Positions 1 to 9,859 of a stretch of 64,000 nt of DNA are shown here, one piece after another (position 1 is the first letter of the stretch; every line of letters starts with the position of its first letter). Source of the stretch: Bacteroidota bacterium (GTDB lineage Bacteria > Bacteroidota > Bacteroidia > Cytophagales > Cyclobacteriaceae); assembly GCA_016178785.1 (NCBI GenBank), contig JACOSO010000043.1, forward strand, positions 124,001-188,000. The letters run 5' to 3'. The position numbers and the translations under genes were made by a program. The notes below the pieces were generated by a model, which was given only the letters and a program-made list of their open reading frames with translations, searched no databases and had not been told where the DNA came from.

Positions 1-199
1 CAGCCGATTCTTTGCGTTGCTTAGCTGCTTTCATCAGCAATTTGTTTTCGGCTTCTGAAGATATTTCTGCAGTCACCCCCTTTTCAGTTTCGGCCAGTAA
101 GATCATCGACTTAATACTGCGCAAAGCATCGAGTTCTTCTTTATTCTTGGCCAGCATTGCACTTTTAATGTCACTATCGATTTTTTGTTTCAGGCTCAT
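1..199 (-). CDS. GatB/YqeY domain-containing protein, 5' part only
   Basis: The reverse strand opens with ATG at 199 and stays open to the window edge, giving about 66 residues that begin MSLKQKIDSDIKSAMLAKNK and continue with a lysine and glutamate rich helix (LRSIKSMILLAETEKG). This matches the N-terminal helical part of the small YqeY family, which is related to the tail domain of the amidotransferase subunit GatB and is thought to bind tRNA or otherwise act in translation. Its cellular role is poorly known. The rest of the gene lies outside the window. It is divergent from pdxJ, with about 70 bp between the two start codons. The family call rests on the recognisable N-terminus only. Confidence 0.75.
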   Translation of the reverse strand, partial: MSLKQKIDSDIKSAMLAKNKEELDALRSIKSMILLAETEKGVTAEISSEAENKLLMKAAKQRKESA

Positions 200-269
200 A
201 GTGTTTTGTAAATTTGTTGTCGCGAAATTAATCTTAATGACTTCGTAGGACAAGGACAAACAAAAATTA

Positions 270-983
270 ATGACACGTCTTTCTGTAAACATCAACAAGA
301 TCGCCACGCTGCGCAATGCACGTGGAGGCAACAATCCCAATGTGATTCAAGCAGCAATTGATTGCGAGCGATTTGGCGCACAGGGAATTACCGTTCACCC
401 AAGGCCTGACGAAAGACACATTCGTTACAGCGATGTGATTGAGCTAAAGAAAGTAGTTACAACAGAATTTAATATTGAAGGGTATCCCGATGATCGCTAC
501 ATCAAGCTTATAAAAGAGGTCAAGCCTGCTCAAGCCACACTTGTACCAGATAAGCCGGATGCAATCACATCCAATGCTGGTTGGGATACCGTTAAAAATG
601 AAAAATTTCTTCAGGAAATAATTGCAGAAATAAAAAAATCAGGAGCACGGGTTTCTGTTTTTGTTGATCCGGAAATAAAGATGGTGAAGGGGGCGAAAAA
701 TGCAGGCGCAGATCGTATTGAATTTTATACCGAGCCATATGCTTCCCATTTTCATTTGGATAAGGTAAAAGCAATCAGACCTTATATTGAAGCAGGAAAA
801 ATGGCACATGAAATTGGCTTAGGGATTAATGCAGGCCACGATCTTGATTTACACAACCTTAAATTTTTGAAAGATTCTATTTCTCACTTGGATGAAGTCT
901 CGATCGGTCACGCTTTGATATGCGATGCATTGTATTTAGGTCTGGAAAACACAATCCAACTTTACCTGCGAGAATTGATGTGA
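270..983 (+). CDS. pdxJ: Pyridoxine 5'-phosphate synthase PdxJ
   Basis: This cytoplasmic TIM-barrel enzyme condenses 3-amino-2-oxopropyl phosphate with 1-deoxy-D-xylulose 5-phosphate to form pyridoxine 5'-phosphate, the last committed step of the DXP-dependent vitamin B6 pathway. The protein has 237 residues, the usual length. The N-terminus [20 protein letters not shown] is diagnostic. H43 and R45 in [12 protein letters not shown]50, E70 in FNIEGYP and the later GINAGHDLD segment match the family's active-site and phosphate-binding positions. The start is ATG with a short divergent spacer to the YqeY-like gene. No other B6 genes are nearby, so it appears to be transcribed alone. Confidence 0.97.
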   Translation: MTRLSVNINKIATLRNARGGNNPNVIQAAIDCERFGAQGITVHPRPDERHIRYSDVIELKKVVTTEFNIEGYPDDRYIKLIKEVKPAQATLVPDKPDAITSNAGWDTVKNEKFLQEIIAEIKKSGARVSVFVDPEIKMVKGAKNAGADRIEFYTEPYASHFHLDKVKAIRPYIEAGKMAHEIGLGINAGHDLDLHNLKFLKDSISHLDEVSIGHALICDALYLGLENTIQLYLRELM

Positions 984-1079
984 TTGTTAATTTTTGTCAA
1001 ACAGCGGACGTAATTGAAATAAGCATCACCTTATTTTAACTGCTCTTCGTTATTTTAGCGCTTTCATAAATCTCAAATC

Positions 1080-3170
1080 ATGCGTTTACGATTTCTTTTT
1101 AATGCCATTTTACTTTTTGTTCCGACAACATTCTCATTCGCGCAAATACTGAAACCAGCCAAGTGGACTCACGAGGTTTCGACTAAAGAAGCAAAGGCAG
1201 GCGATGAAATCACGCTGATATTTAAAGCCACGATTGATCAGAACTGGTATTTGTATTCATCAGAATTTCCGTGCGAAGACCCGATTAAAATGACGCTTAG
1301 TTTTCAACCGGATAAAAGTTATTCACTGGTTGGAGGCATCGAGGCGATCAATCCTATTGACAAACACGACAAGATCTTTGAATGTGATGTAAAGATTTTT
1401 AAAGACAAAGCTGAGTTCCGCCAAAAAATAAAAGTGCTCAGTTCTCCTCTCAAAATTTCAGGCAACTATGAATATCAAGTCTGCACTGAACTCACAGGGC
1501 AGTGTGTGCCAGGAGAGGGAGAGTTTTCTTTTGGCAATATTAAAGTGGAGGGAGACACAAAGTTCAAAGTTCAAAATTCAAAGTTGGACGACCCGAAGGC
1601 CCAATCCCTAATGCCTAAGTTACAAGACTTGCGCACAAAGGTTGATTCAGCAAAGGCTCAAAGTTCTAAGAGCATGACGTACGGTGAAGTAAAAGGCCCG
1701 CAACTCGACCCTTCGCTTATTAAAACGGATGGAAAACAAAATTCATTCTTTGGATTTTTTCTGCTGGCTTTCTTAGCCGGGCTTGCAGCGCTGCTTACAC
1801 CTTGTGTTTTCCCTATGATCCCGATGACAGTAAGTTTCTTCACGGGTCGTGGCACTAAATTTCAAGCGTTGATATATGGTGTTTCGATCATTGTCATTTA
1901 CACAGTCATTGGCGCGGTGCTCGCCCCACTCATGGGGCCGGAAACAGCCAATCATCTTTCAACGGAATGGCTGCCTAATCTGATTTTCTTTTCCGTGTTC
2001 ATCGTTTTTGGTTTGTCTTTCTTGGGGTTATTTGAAATCACACTGCCAAGCTCTTTTATCAATAAAGTAGATCATCAAGCAGATAAAGGTGGACTTGCAG
2101 GCGTGTTCTTCATGGCTTTCACACTCGTCTTGGTTTCGTTTTCTTGCACTGGTCCGCTGGTAGGAAGCATTTTGGTTTCGTCTGCAGGCGGAGAATTTTT
2201 GAAACCGATTGTTGGCATGTTTGCCTTTGCTCTCGCTTTCGCCATACCATTTACCACCTTTGCTTTTTTCCCAAACTGGTTGAAGTCATTGCCAAAGTCG
2301 GGTGGTTGGCTCAACACTGTAAAAGTGGTTTTGGGTTTTATTGAAATCGCATTGGCGTTTAAGTTTTTAAGTATTGCCGATCAGGCGTTTCATTGGAGAA
2401 TTTTGGATCGTGAAGTCAACCTTGCCATCTGGATTGTGATTACTTCTTTGATTGGAATTTATTTGATGAAAGGATTCCGCATGCCGGGCGATACAGGAAA
2501 AGATTCTGAAGACAGAACAGTAAGCGTTGGCCGCGTGTCAATGGCCATAATAGTGTTTTCATTTGTTGTCTACTTGGTTCCAGGGATGTGGGGCGCGCCT
2601 CTCAAAACGCTTGCCGGATATTTACCACCCATGTCAACTCACGATTTTGATTTGCTTGCCGCGAACAGAAAAGAACTGCCAAATGAAATTTGTGATGTTC
2701 CAAAGTATGATGAGTTTTTGCATCTGCCTCATGGCATCAACGGCTACTTCGATTATAAACAAGCGCTGGCTTGTGCGAGGCAACAACACAAACCGCTGTT
2801 TATAGACTTCACCGGCCATGGTTGCACCAACTGTCGCGAAATGGAAGCACGCGTTTGGAGCGATTCGCAAGTGTTGAAAAGATTAAAAGAAGATTTTGTT
2901 GTTGTAGCCTTGTACATCGATGACAAAACTATATTACCCGAAAGTGAATGGTACACTTCGAAGTATGATAGTAAGATGAAAAAAACCATTGGTAAGCAAA
3001 ATGCCGATTTGCAAATCACGAATCTCAACAATAATGCTCAGCCATTTTATGTTTTAGTAGGCCAGGATGAAGAAGTGTTGGTATCACCCAAACCATATGA
3101 CCTAAGTGTGGATCATTTTGTAAAATTTCTCGATGAAGGAAAAGAAAAATTTAAGTCGCTATACCACTAG
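1080..3170 (+). CDS. dsbD: Thiol:disulfide interchange protein DsbD (cytochrome c biogenesis type)
   Basis: DsbD moves electrons from cytoplasmic thioredoxin across the inner membrane to periplasmic thiol oxidoreductases. All three modules are present in 696 residues. A signal peptide (1-21) is followed by the periplasmic alpha domain with the C135/C142 pair (CTELTGQC). The CcdA-like membrane domain (about 222-500) carries C242 in LLTPCVFPMIP and C356 in SFSCTGPLVG. The C-terminal thioredoxin-like domain has C582-T-N-C585. The linker between the alpha and membrane domains (about 155-220) is long and low in complexity, and it is partly encoded by 7-bp tandem repeats. The gene stands alone between pdxJ and the M23 peptidase gene. 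Confidence 0.95.
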   Translation: MRLRFLFNAILLFVPTTFSFAQILKPAKWTHEVSTKEAKAGDEITLIFKATIDQNWYLYSSEFPCEDPIKMTLSFQPDKSYSLVGGIEAINPIDKHDKIFECDVKIFKDKAEFRQKIKVLSSPLKISGNYEYQVCTELTGQCVPGEGEFSFGNIKVEGDTKFKVQNSKLDDPKAQSLMPKLQDLRTKVDSAKAQSSKSMTYGEVKGPQLDPSLIKTDGKQNSFFGFFLLAFLAGLAALLTPCVFPMIPMTVSFFTGRGTKFQALIYGVSIIVIYTVIGAVLAPLMGPETANHLSTEWLPNLIFFSVFIVFGLSFLGLFEITLPSSFINKVDHQADKGGLAGVFFMAFTLVLVSFSCTGPLVGSILVSSAGGEFLKPIVGMFAFALAFAIPFTTFAFFPNWLKSLPKSGGWLNTVKVVLGFIEIALAFKFLSIADQAFHWRILDREVNLAIWIVITSLIGIYLMKGFRMPGDTGKDSEDRTVSVGRVSMAIIVFSFVVYLVPGMWGAPLKTLAGYLPPMSTHDFDLLAANRKELPNEICDVPKYDEFLHLPHGINGYFDYKQALACARQQHKPLFIDFTGHGCTNCREMEARVWSDSQVLKRLKEDFVVVALYIDDKTILPESEWYTSKYDSKMKKTIGKQNADLQITNLNNNAQPFYVLVGQDEEVLVSPKPYDLSVDHFVKFLDEGKEKFKSLYH
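1559..1621 (+). repeat. Heptanucleotide repeat tract inside the dsbD linker
   Basis: From 1559 the sequence reads as four consecutive 7-bp units, AAAGTTC, AAAGTTC, AAAATTC and AAAGTTG. After a short gap, 1601-1621 reads as CCAATCC, CTAATGC and CTAAGTT. Both tracts fall in the non-conserved linker between the DsbD periplasmic and membrane domains, and neither disrupts the reading frame. The second tract resembles the CATTAGG/CCTAATG units found at 43110-43167. Confidence 0.6.
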
Positions 3171-3314
3171 ATTTATGCCTTTCTTTTTCGTTTGAGCCCA
3201 TTTTTTACTTAACTTAATGTTGAAAATGGAGTATCAGTGAGACGAAGTGCCTCATGGAGTCTCAATAACTGAATTTTTTCAACTAAACTTGCACGATTTT
3301 TTTAACTGATTGAG

Positions 3315-4610
3315 TTGGCTTCGTTTCGAAAAATCTACATTCTTGTTAGCGCTGCGCTGCTGATTTCAGCTGTGTTCGTAATTTTTATCTCCACTCCGCT
3401 TTTCAATCGATCTGCTAACAACGCAACTACAACTGTCTTAGATTCATCGAAGTTCGTCACTATTGAAAGACCCGTTTTCAAATACGGCTTGAAGGTGAAT
3501 AATTTGGAGTTGAAAGGAGGTTACGTAAAGCATAATCAGAAGTTTGCCGATTTGCTTGAAGGAAGTTTTGTGAAGTCTGAAATAATGAATCAACTCACGC
3601 TACTTCCAAGAGGAGTTTTCGACTTCAAAAAAATCACGGCATCAAAAAAGTACACTTTAATTCATCAGCCTGATTCACTTAAGACTGCAATTGCACTGGT
3701 TTACGAACCCAACCCCGTTGAATATGTCGTATTTCATTTGAAAGATTCATTGGTCGTGGAAAACCACGAACGTGAAATCATTACAGAAGAAAAATCAGTG
3801 ACGGGTGTGATCACTACTTCGCTCTACGAAACAATAGATGCGATGAACATTTCGCGCGAACTCACCAACAAATTTGTGGATGTGTTTGGTTGGCAAGTTG
3901 ATTTTCAACATTTGCAAAGAGGCGATCGATTCAAATTGATCTATGAAGAAAATTCTGTCGAAGGTCAGCCATATAGCATCGGGAGAGTTTTAGGAATTTA
4001 CTTTGAGCATCTCGGTAACGGTTACTATGCATTCCCTTTTGATCAAGGCGATGGTGTTGATTTCTTCGATGAGGAAGGAAAAAGTTTACGTAAGGCATTG
4101 TTAAAATACCCGATTGAATTTACAAGAATCAGTTCACGTTATTCTTTCAATCGATTTCATCCGGTGGCAAAAGTTTATCGCGCCCACCTTGGCACAGACT
4201 TCGCTGCCGCAAAGGGCACACCAATACGTAGTGTTGGTGATGGTGTTGTGCTCGAGGCCCGGTACACAAGCAGCAACGGCAATTATGTAAAGATTCGCCA
4301 CAATGGCACTTACGCTACGGGCTACCTGCACATGTCAAAAATTGCCCCGGGTGTCCGCGCTGGAACCCACGTGAGCCAGGGGCAAACGATTGGGTATGTA
4401 GGAAGTACAGGACTGGCTACCGGCCCTCATTTATGCTATCGTTTTTGGCGCAATGGAGCCCAAGTCGATGCACTCCGAGTAGATTTACCTCCGGCAAAAC
4501 CCGTGGAGAAAAAAAATTGGAAGCATTTTGATGATGTAATGGCGTTGACCGCTCTCAAGTTACAATCCATTCCTTTCGAGAATGAACCTGTGATAGTGGC
4601 TTCCCGATAG
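3315..4610 (+). CDS. M23 family metallopeptidase (LytM/NlpD-type peptidoglycan endopeptidase)
   Basis: This is a predicted periplasmic zinc endopeptidase that cuts peptide cross-links in peptidoglycan, or a LytM-type regulator of such enzymes. It has 431 residues. An N-terminal membrane anchor (about 6-27, IYILVSAALLISAVFVIF) is followed by a region resembling the beta-rich N-terminal parts of MepM-type proteins. The LytM domain (about 285-400) has H291 and D295 in HLGTDFAA, then TGYLHM and GPHLCYRFW, which supply the expected zinc ligands, so it looks catalytically complete. The start is TTG at 3315, chosen because it directly precedes the anchor and no ATG fits. It is followed 56 bp later by the patatin gene on the same strand. 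Confidence 0.9.
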   Translation: MASFRKIYILVSAALLISAVFVIFISTPLFNRSANNATTTVLDSSKFVTIERPVFKYGLKVNNLELKGGYVKHNQKFADLLEGSFVKSEIMNQLTLLPRGVFDFKKITASKKYTLIHQPDSLKTAIALVYEPNPVEYVVFHLKDSLVVENHEREIITEEKSVTGVITTSLYETIDAMNISRELTNKFVDVFGWQVDFQHLQRGDRFKLIYEENSVEGQPYSIGRVLGIYFEHLGNGYYAFPFDQGDGVDFFDEEGKSLRKALLKYPIEFTRISSRYSFNRFHPVAKVYRAHLGTDFAAAKGTPIRSVGDGVVLEARYTSSNGNYVKIRHNGTYATGYLHMSKIAPGVRAGTHVSQGQTIGYVGSTGLATGPHLCYRFWRNGAQVDALRVDLPPAKPVEKKNWKHFDDVMALTALKLQSIPFENEPVIVASR

Positions 4611-4666
4611 GGTTTTTCTATCTTATTTTTTAACGCGTTATTTACCATTACTTTTTTGTAACAGAT

Positions 4667-6973
4667 ATGTCTTTTGGAAATGTGAGGACCGGATTTATCC
4701 TAATCCTGTTACTTTCTTTTTTCGCCAGCTTCGCACAGCAAAAAGTTGGATTGGTTCTTAGCGGAGGCGCAGCCAAGGGAATCGCACATATTGGTGTGCT
4801 TAAAGCCCTCGAAGAAAATGAAATCCCTATTGATTATATCGTGGGCACATCGATGGGCGGGATTGTGGGCGGATGCTATGCCGCAGGAATGAGCCCCGCA
4901 CAGATCGAAGAGATCATGACCTCTCAAGCATTTCTCGATTGGGTGAGTGGGCGTATCGAAGAGAAGAACAAATATTTTTATTATAAGAAAGACGATGAAC
5001 CCTCCTTTTTGAAATTAAATCTCTCGCTCGATTCAACTTTCAATGTTTTGTTCAACACAAGTATAGCCAATGATCTCTCGTTGAATTTTGCTTTGACTCA
5101 AACGCTTGCCCAACCTGCTTCGGTATCTAAAAATAATTTCGACAGTTTGTTTGTTCCGCTACGCATCATGGCTGCAGATATTTTTACACAAACTCAAGTG
5201 GAACTAAAAGAGGGTGTATTAAGTGATGCCCTTCGCGCCACGCAAACGGCTCCATTTTTTTTCAACCCGATAAGGATCAATGGAAAATATCTTTTTGACG
5301 GAGGAGTTTATAATAATTTTCCAGTAGATGTTTTACAGCGTGATTTTAAGCCGGATGTGATCATTGGGAGTAACGTCTCTTCAAAAGTGTACGATCAATA
5401 TCCGTTTGATGAAGATGAAAAAATGATTTCCCGTTCCCTTCTGTACATGCTGCTTGACAAGTCAGATCCTGGGAAAATCCCCAAGAACGGAGTCTACATT
5501 CAGCCCAACCTAAAAAATTTCACTGCATTTGATTTTTCTCGAGCGAAGGCCATGATTGATAGCGGCTACCGGCAGACGCTAAAGCAAATGGAAGAGATCA
5601 AGGCGAAAGTTAATCGCAGGATAACTTGCGAAGCTGTCGCGCAGTCTCGCAATCATTTCAATAATAAATCAAGTCCAATCAAAGTGAATGAGATCACCTA
5701 CGAAGGGTTCGACCGGGGTCAGCAAAAATATCTGAATCGCTTTTTTAAAAACGGGAAAAGACCTCTTTATTATCATGATGTTGAGAAGGGTTATTTTCAA
5801 TTGGTCTCTGAAGAATATTTCAACAACATTTATCCAAGCTTTAAATTCAATCCCACATCGAAAGATTATAATTTCAGACTTGCCCGCAGGCAACCGAATA
5901 ATTTTCAAGTAGATTTTGGCGGGGTCATTGCTACACGTAACATCAGCAATGTTTATCTGGGGCTGAATTACTATTCTTTTAGTAAAGTGTTGACCCACGC
6001 TCAAATCAATATTGCAACGGGAGACTTTTACAAATCACTTCAATTAAGGACCCGATTTGATTTTCCGATTCTTGGAAGGTTCTACATTGAACCAGAAGCC
6101 ACGTTTAACAACTGGAATTTTTTTCAAGGCAATGATATTTTGGCCAGAAGATTCTCTCCAACAGTGCTCACTCGTGTCGATCGCAAATATGGAGCTTCTC
6201 TCGGAATACCGGTAGCACGACAAATCAAAGCAAACATTTACGGAGCATACGTTGTCAACCACGATCAGTTCATCGATAAAAATGTACTGGTGTCGACCGA
6301 CACTTTGGATCAACTCGTACTTTCGGGAACACGCTTTGGGCTGAGTATTTTATACAATACGCTCGATAGGAAACAATACCCGACTCAAGGAAAATCATTT
6401 TCTATTTCGGCAAACTATTTTTCTCTTTTGGAAGAATATCAGCCAGGCAATACTTCAGTAAACTTGCTTTCCAACCGAAGCAATCGCAGCTGGCTTCAGG
6501 GGAAAATTTCACTCGAACAATATTTTAAAAAAGGACTCTTTAGCTCGGGTTACCTGCTGGAAGGAGTGTTTTCAAACCAGCCCACGTTTACCAATTATTT
6601 TGGAACCATCATCAACGCTCCGGCCTTTAATCCTTTACAAGACAGCCGCACTTTGTTGCTTCAAAATTTCAGGGCATTCAATTATGTAGCCGGTGGATTA
6701 AGAAATATTTTTTCATTGAGAAAAAAATTAGATCTCCGCTTAGAGGCCTATGCATTTAAGCCTTTGCAAGCAATTGCAGAAGATGGCACCCAACATGCAA
6801 AGATTGAGCAGCAGATTCAGCAGCTCTATTTTGCCGGCATGGCCGATTTAGTTTTTCACAGCACAGTAGGCCCGGTGAGTTTAAGTCTAAATTATTATGA
6901 CGATCGCAACCGACAGTTGGCGGTACTATTGCATGTGGGCTTTTTACTGTTTAACAAAACTTCATTAGAATAA
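4667..6973 (+). CDS. Patatin-like phospholipase with C-terminal outer-membrane beta-barrel
   Basis: This is a PlpD-like fusion in which a patatin lipase is joined to a BamA/Omp85-type barrel. The signal peptide spans residues 1-23. The patatin domain (about 26-215) has the oxyanion loop GLVLSGGAAKG, the nucleophile S62 in GTSMGG and D211 in LFDGGVYNN, so the Ser-Asp dyad is intact. Residues 300-370 look like a POTRA-type linker. Residues 390-768 show alternating aromatic beta-strands typical of a barrel, ending in a short strand with a terminal hydrophobic stretch. In related proteins the lipase is exposed or released at the cell surface. That role is inferred here, and the substrate is unknown. 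Confidence 0.88.
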   Translation: MSFGNVRTGFILILLLSFFASFAQQKVGLVLSGGAAKGIAHIGVLKALEENEIPIDYIVGTSMGGIVGGCYAAGMSPAQIEEIMTSQAFLDWVSGRIEEKNKYFYYKKDDEPSFLKLNLSLDSTFNVLFNTSIANDLSLNFALTQTLAQPASVSKNNFDSLFVPLRIMAADIFTQTQVELKEGVLSDALRATQTAPFFFNPIRINGKYLFDGGVYNNFPVDVLQRDFKPDVIIGSNVSSKVYDQYPFDEDEKMISRSLLYMLLDKSDPGKIPKNGVYIQPNLKNFTAFDFSRAKAMIDSGYRQTLKQMEEIKAKVNRRITCEAVAQSRNHFNNKSSPIKVNEITYEGFDRGQQKYLNRFFKNGKRPLYYHDVEKGYFQLVSEEYFNNIYPSFKFNPTSKDYNFRLARRQPNNFQVDFGGVIATRNISNVYLGLNYYSFSKVLTHAQINIATGDFYKSLQLRTRFDFPILGRFYIEPEATFNNWNFFQGNDILARRFSPTVLTRVDRKYGASLGIPVARQIKANIYGAYVVNHDQFIDKNVLVSTDTLDQLVLSGTRFGLSILYNTLDRKQYPTQGKSFSISANYFSLLEEYQPGNTSVNLLSNRSNRSWLQGKISLEQYFKKGLFSSGYLLEGVFSNQPTFTNYFGTIINAPAFNPLQDSRTLLLQNFRAFNYVAGGLRNIFSLRKKLDLRLEAYAFKPLQAIAEDGTQHAKIEQQIQQLYFAGMADLVFHSTVGPVSLSLNYYDDRNRQLAVLLHVGFLLFNKTSLE

Positions 6974-7074
6974 AACTGGGTGCAGGCACTTTGTTTGGGG
7001 CGCTTTCTCCATTTTTTCCTCTTTTTTGTTTTTTTACTTATGTTTATCAATTAATTTACTAAGAACCCAACCCT

Positions 7075-9132
7075 ATGAATAGATTTTTACGTGCCGTTGT
7101 TTTATCGGTCGTACCATTTATTTCCTATAGTCAGTCTGTTCAGTGGGCAACTAAAGCGATTGAGTTTTCATCCGAGCTTACGCCAGTTCAATATGCCGCA
7201 TCGCAGGCACTGGGAAAACCAAATGTGCTTCCCGCTGCCGGTCAAAACCCAAATGCCTGGACTCCGGACAAGCCGAAGCGTACCGAGTTTATTAAATTAG
7301 GTTATGCTCACCCGGCTCAGATAAGACAAATTGCGATTGCTGAATCATTTAACCCAGGATCGCTTTATAAAGTTTTTATTTATGACGAGGCAGGGGTTGA
7401 GCATTTGGTAAATACCTTCAACCCTCAGGCAGTGCCATTGCAGGGCCGCATGCTGAACGTGTTCATGGAGAAAACATCTTTCAAGGTTTCTGCTGTAAAA
7501 CTAGAGTTTGATGCTAAAGTATTGTCAGATTATTTTTCTATTGATGCGGTTGCTATCTCTGATTCCAATTATCCAATTATTGCAGACATAGTTAGGCCCG
7601 AACTCCTTGCCAGCGGGCTTCTGATCGAGCGGTTGGATAAAAATGTGAACAGTGAATACAATGACTACAATGCTTTGTTGTCTCCTGATGGCAAGACGCT
7701 TTATTTCAGCAGGCAAAACCATCCCGGCAATATTGGGGGTGTGAAAGACAAAGAAGACATATGGTATTCTGAGTTGGGCTCTGATGGCAAGTGGTCATTG
7801 GCTAAAAATGCAGGCCCGCAGTTGAACAATGCCTATCCAAACTTTGTGAACTCGGTCACTACGGCAACCCCCGATGGCAAGGCCGTACTCCTCGTTCTCG
7901 GTAACCAATACAGCAAAGACAATGAAAAGATGACGGCTGGGGTCTCTGTCAGTAACAATATTGGGGGTAAATGGACTAAGCCTAAATCGCTAACTATCAA
8001 GAACAATTACAATTACAGTGAGAAGGCGCATTATTTTATGTCGAATACACAAAGAGTTATCTTGATGTCTGTGGATCGAGAGGACACCAGGGGAGGCAGA
8101 GATATGTATGCAAGCTTTGCCCAATCGGATAGTATCTGGACAGAGCCACTCAACCTTGGATCGGTGGTGAACACAGCTGGTGATGAATTGACTCCTTTTT
8201 TGGCTTCAGATGACAAAACCCTTTACTTCTCTTCGAATGGATTCAGCGGCTACGGAGGTAACGATATTTACATATCTAAAAGACTAGATGATACCTGGAC
8301 AAATTGGTCGGAGCCACAAAATATGGGCCCCGAGATCAATTCGAAGACTGATGATATGTTTTTCAATATTCCATCCACCAGTGATTTCGCCTATTTTTCA
8401 AGAGCCGTGACAGCGGAAAATTTTGACATCTATCGGGTGAAGATGCCGTTCTTCAAAAATCCTGAGCCGATCATCATTGTGAAAGGAAAACTCGTTGATG
8501 CAAAAACAGGTAAGCCAGTTTCTGCGAAGATCATATACGAAAAATTGCCCGATGGAAAAGAAGTGGGTAAAACGTATTCAAACCCCGAGACGGGTGAGTA
8601 TGAGATCCACCTTCCGGGAGGTTATTTGTATGGATTCAGAGCTGATGCTAAAGATCACATCTCCGAACATCAGAATCTCGATTTAAGAAACTTCAAAGAG
8701 CCGGGTACCCTGCAAGAAAATCTGAAACTTCAACCGGTTCAAGAAGAGGTAGCGATCGCACAAATTCAAGTCGCGCCTATTGAGGAAAATGCAAAAATTA
8801 CACTGAACAATATTTTCTTTGATTTTGACAAATCGGATTTGAAAGAAGAGTCATTCCCTGAGCTTAACCGGATTGTGGATTTAATGAAAGAGAAAGCTAG
8901 CATGCAAATAGAGCTGGCAGGGCACGCAGATCAAACCGGTCCGGAAGAATATAACATGGGCTTATCTGAAAGAAGGGCGAAATCTGTGGCAAACCATTTT
9001 ATAGGAAAAGGAATTGTAAAAGAACGCATTTCAGTTGTATTCTTTGGCGAATCAAGACCCATCGATCTCTCAGGAACCAGGGCAGGTTATGCCAAAAATA
9101 GGCGAGTGGAGTTCAAAATTTTAAAGATGTAG
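7075..9132 (+). CDS. OmpA family protein with WD40-like (PD40) propeller
   Basis: This predicted periplasmic or outer-membrane protein has a C-terminal peptidoglycan-binding OmpA domain (about 585-685: NIFFDFDKSDLKEES, ELAGHADQTG, LSERRAKSVANHF, NRRVEFKI). After the signal peptide, residues 20-160 resemble a jelly-roll domain. Residues 200-455 contain PD40 propeller repeats (LSPDGKTLYFSRQ, TATPDGKAVLLVLG, LASDDKTLYFSSNGF). Residues 468-550 form a carboxypeptidase-regulatory-like beta-sandwich. This architecture is common in Bacteroidota next to T9SS or gliding functions, but a specific role cannot be assigned. It sits 4 bp upstream of a second OmpA-domain gene, so the two are probably co-transcribed. 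Confidence 0.88.
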   Translation: MNRFLRAVVLSVVPFISYSQSVQWATKAIEFSSELTPVQYAASQALGKPNVLPAAGQNPNAWTPDKPKRTEFIKLGYAHPAQIRQIAIAESFNPGSLYKVFIYDEAGVEHLVNTFNPQAVPLQGRMLNVFMEKTSFKVSAVKLEFDAKVLSDYFSIDAVAISDSNYPIIADIVRPELLASGLLIERLDKNVNSEYNDYNALLSPDGKTLYFSRQNHPGNIGGVKDKEDIWYSELGSDGKWSLAKNAGPQLNNAYPNFVNSVTTATPDGKAVLLVLGNQYSKDNEKMTAGVSVSNNIGGKWTKPKSLTIKNNYNYSEKAHYFMSNTQRVILMSVDREDTRGGRDMYASFAQSDSIWTEPLNLGSVVNTAGDELTPFLASDDKTLYFSSNGFSGYGGNDIYISKRLDDTWTNWSEPQNMGPEINSKTDDMFFNIPSTSDFAYFSRAVTAENFDIYRVKMPFFKNPEPIIIVKGKLVDAKTGKPVSAKIIYEKLPDGKEVGKTYSNPETGEYEIHLPGGYLYGFRADAKDHISEHQNLDLRNFKEPGTLQENLKLQPVQEEVAIAQIQVAPIEENAKITLNNIFFDFDKSDLKEESFPELNRIVDLMKEKASMQIELAGHADQTGPEEYNMGLSERRAKSVANHFIGKGIVKERISVVFFGESRPIDLSGTRAGYAKNRRVEFKILKM

Positions 9133-9136
9133 GGAT

Positions 9137-9856
9137 ATGAAAATGCAAAAGACCAATTTCATTTTTCCAATCTTTTTTCTGCATGCCCTTGCAATACAGG
9201 CACAAGCAGACACCCTTATTTACGCGCAAGGTAAAATCATTAGTGCCACCACTAAAGAGGCAGTGATAGCAAGGATTACCTATCAGAGCGAGCCCTATGG
9301 CAGCAAAATAGGATTTCTGAATGGAAGCACTTTTAACTTTCCATTGTACGATAACGACAAATATTCGATTACCGTAGAAGCGCCCGGCTATGCAAAGGCG
9401 AAGTATGTGATTGATCCGACTGAAGCCAACACCGATCGAAAAGTGATCAAGGATATTGAGCTTGGGTTGCCTATCAGTGCTGAAAAAGAAGCTGAGATCA
9501 CCCGCACGGCAGGAAAAGTAATGCGCCTTGAAAACTTGATCTTTAATGTAGGCACTTCAAAGATTGAAGCATCCTCTTATAAAGAACTTGACAAGGTATT
9601 AAAGATGCTGGAAGACAATCCAAACATGGTGATCCAGCTGGAGGGACACACAGACATTGTCGGTTCGCCAAGCTTAAACATGAAACTCTCACAAGACCGT
9701 GTGGATGCGGTCAAGAATTACCTGGTTGGGAAAGGCGGGAGCAAAACCCGAATCAGGACAAAAGCCTTCGGTGGAACTCAACCCCTTTCCAGAGAAAACA
9801 CAGAAGAAGCTCATAAGCTAAACAGGCGCGTAGAGCTTCGCATTTTGCAAAATTAA
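9137..9856 (+). CDS. OmpA family protein, short form
   Basis: This 239-residue protein has a signal peptide (1-23), a carboxypeptidase-regulatory-like beta-sandwich (about 28-115, starting YAQGKIISATTKEAVIARI) and a C-terminal OmpA domain (about 130-239: LENLIFNVGTSKIEAS, IQLEGHTDIVGSPS, LSQDRVDAVKNYLV, LNRRVELRIL). It is essentially the last two modules of the preceding protein without the propeller, which suggests duplication or joint function at the cell envelope. The start lies 4 bp after the upstream stop codon, indicating translational coupling. The next gene is convergent with a 3-bp gap. Confidence 0.85.
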   Translation: MKMQKTNFIFPIFFLHALAIQAQADTLIYAQGKIISATTKEAVIARITYQSEPYGSKIGFLNGSTFNFPLYDNDKYSITVEAPGYAKAKYVIDPTEANTDRKVIKDIELGLPISAEKEAEITRTAGKVMRLENLIFNVGTSKIEASSYKELDKVLKMLEDNPNMVIQLEGHTDIVGSPSLNMKLSQDRVDAVKNYLVGKGGSKTRIRTKAFGGTQPLSRENTEEAHKLNRRVELRILQN

Positions 9857-9859
9857 ATC

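Noticed and set aside
12-248. Plus-strand open frame at the window start
   Set aside because: It lies antisense to the YqeY-like frame, which encodes a recognisable protein, and its own translation is a low-complexity serine and leucine rich sequence.
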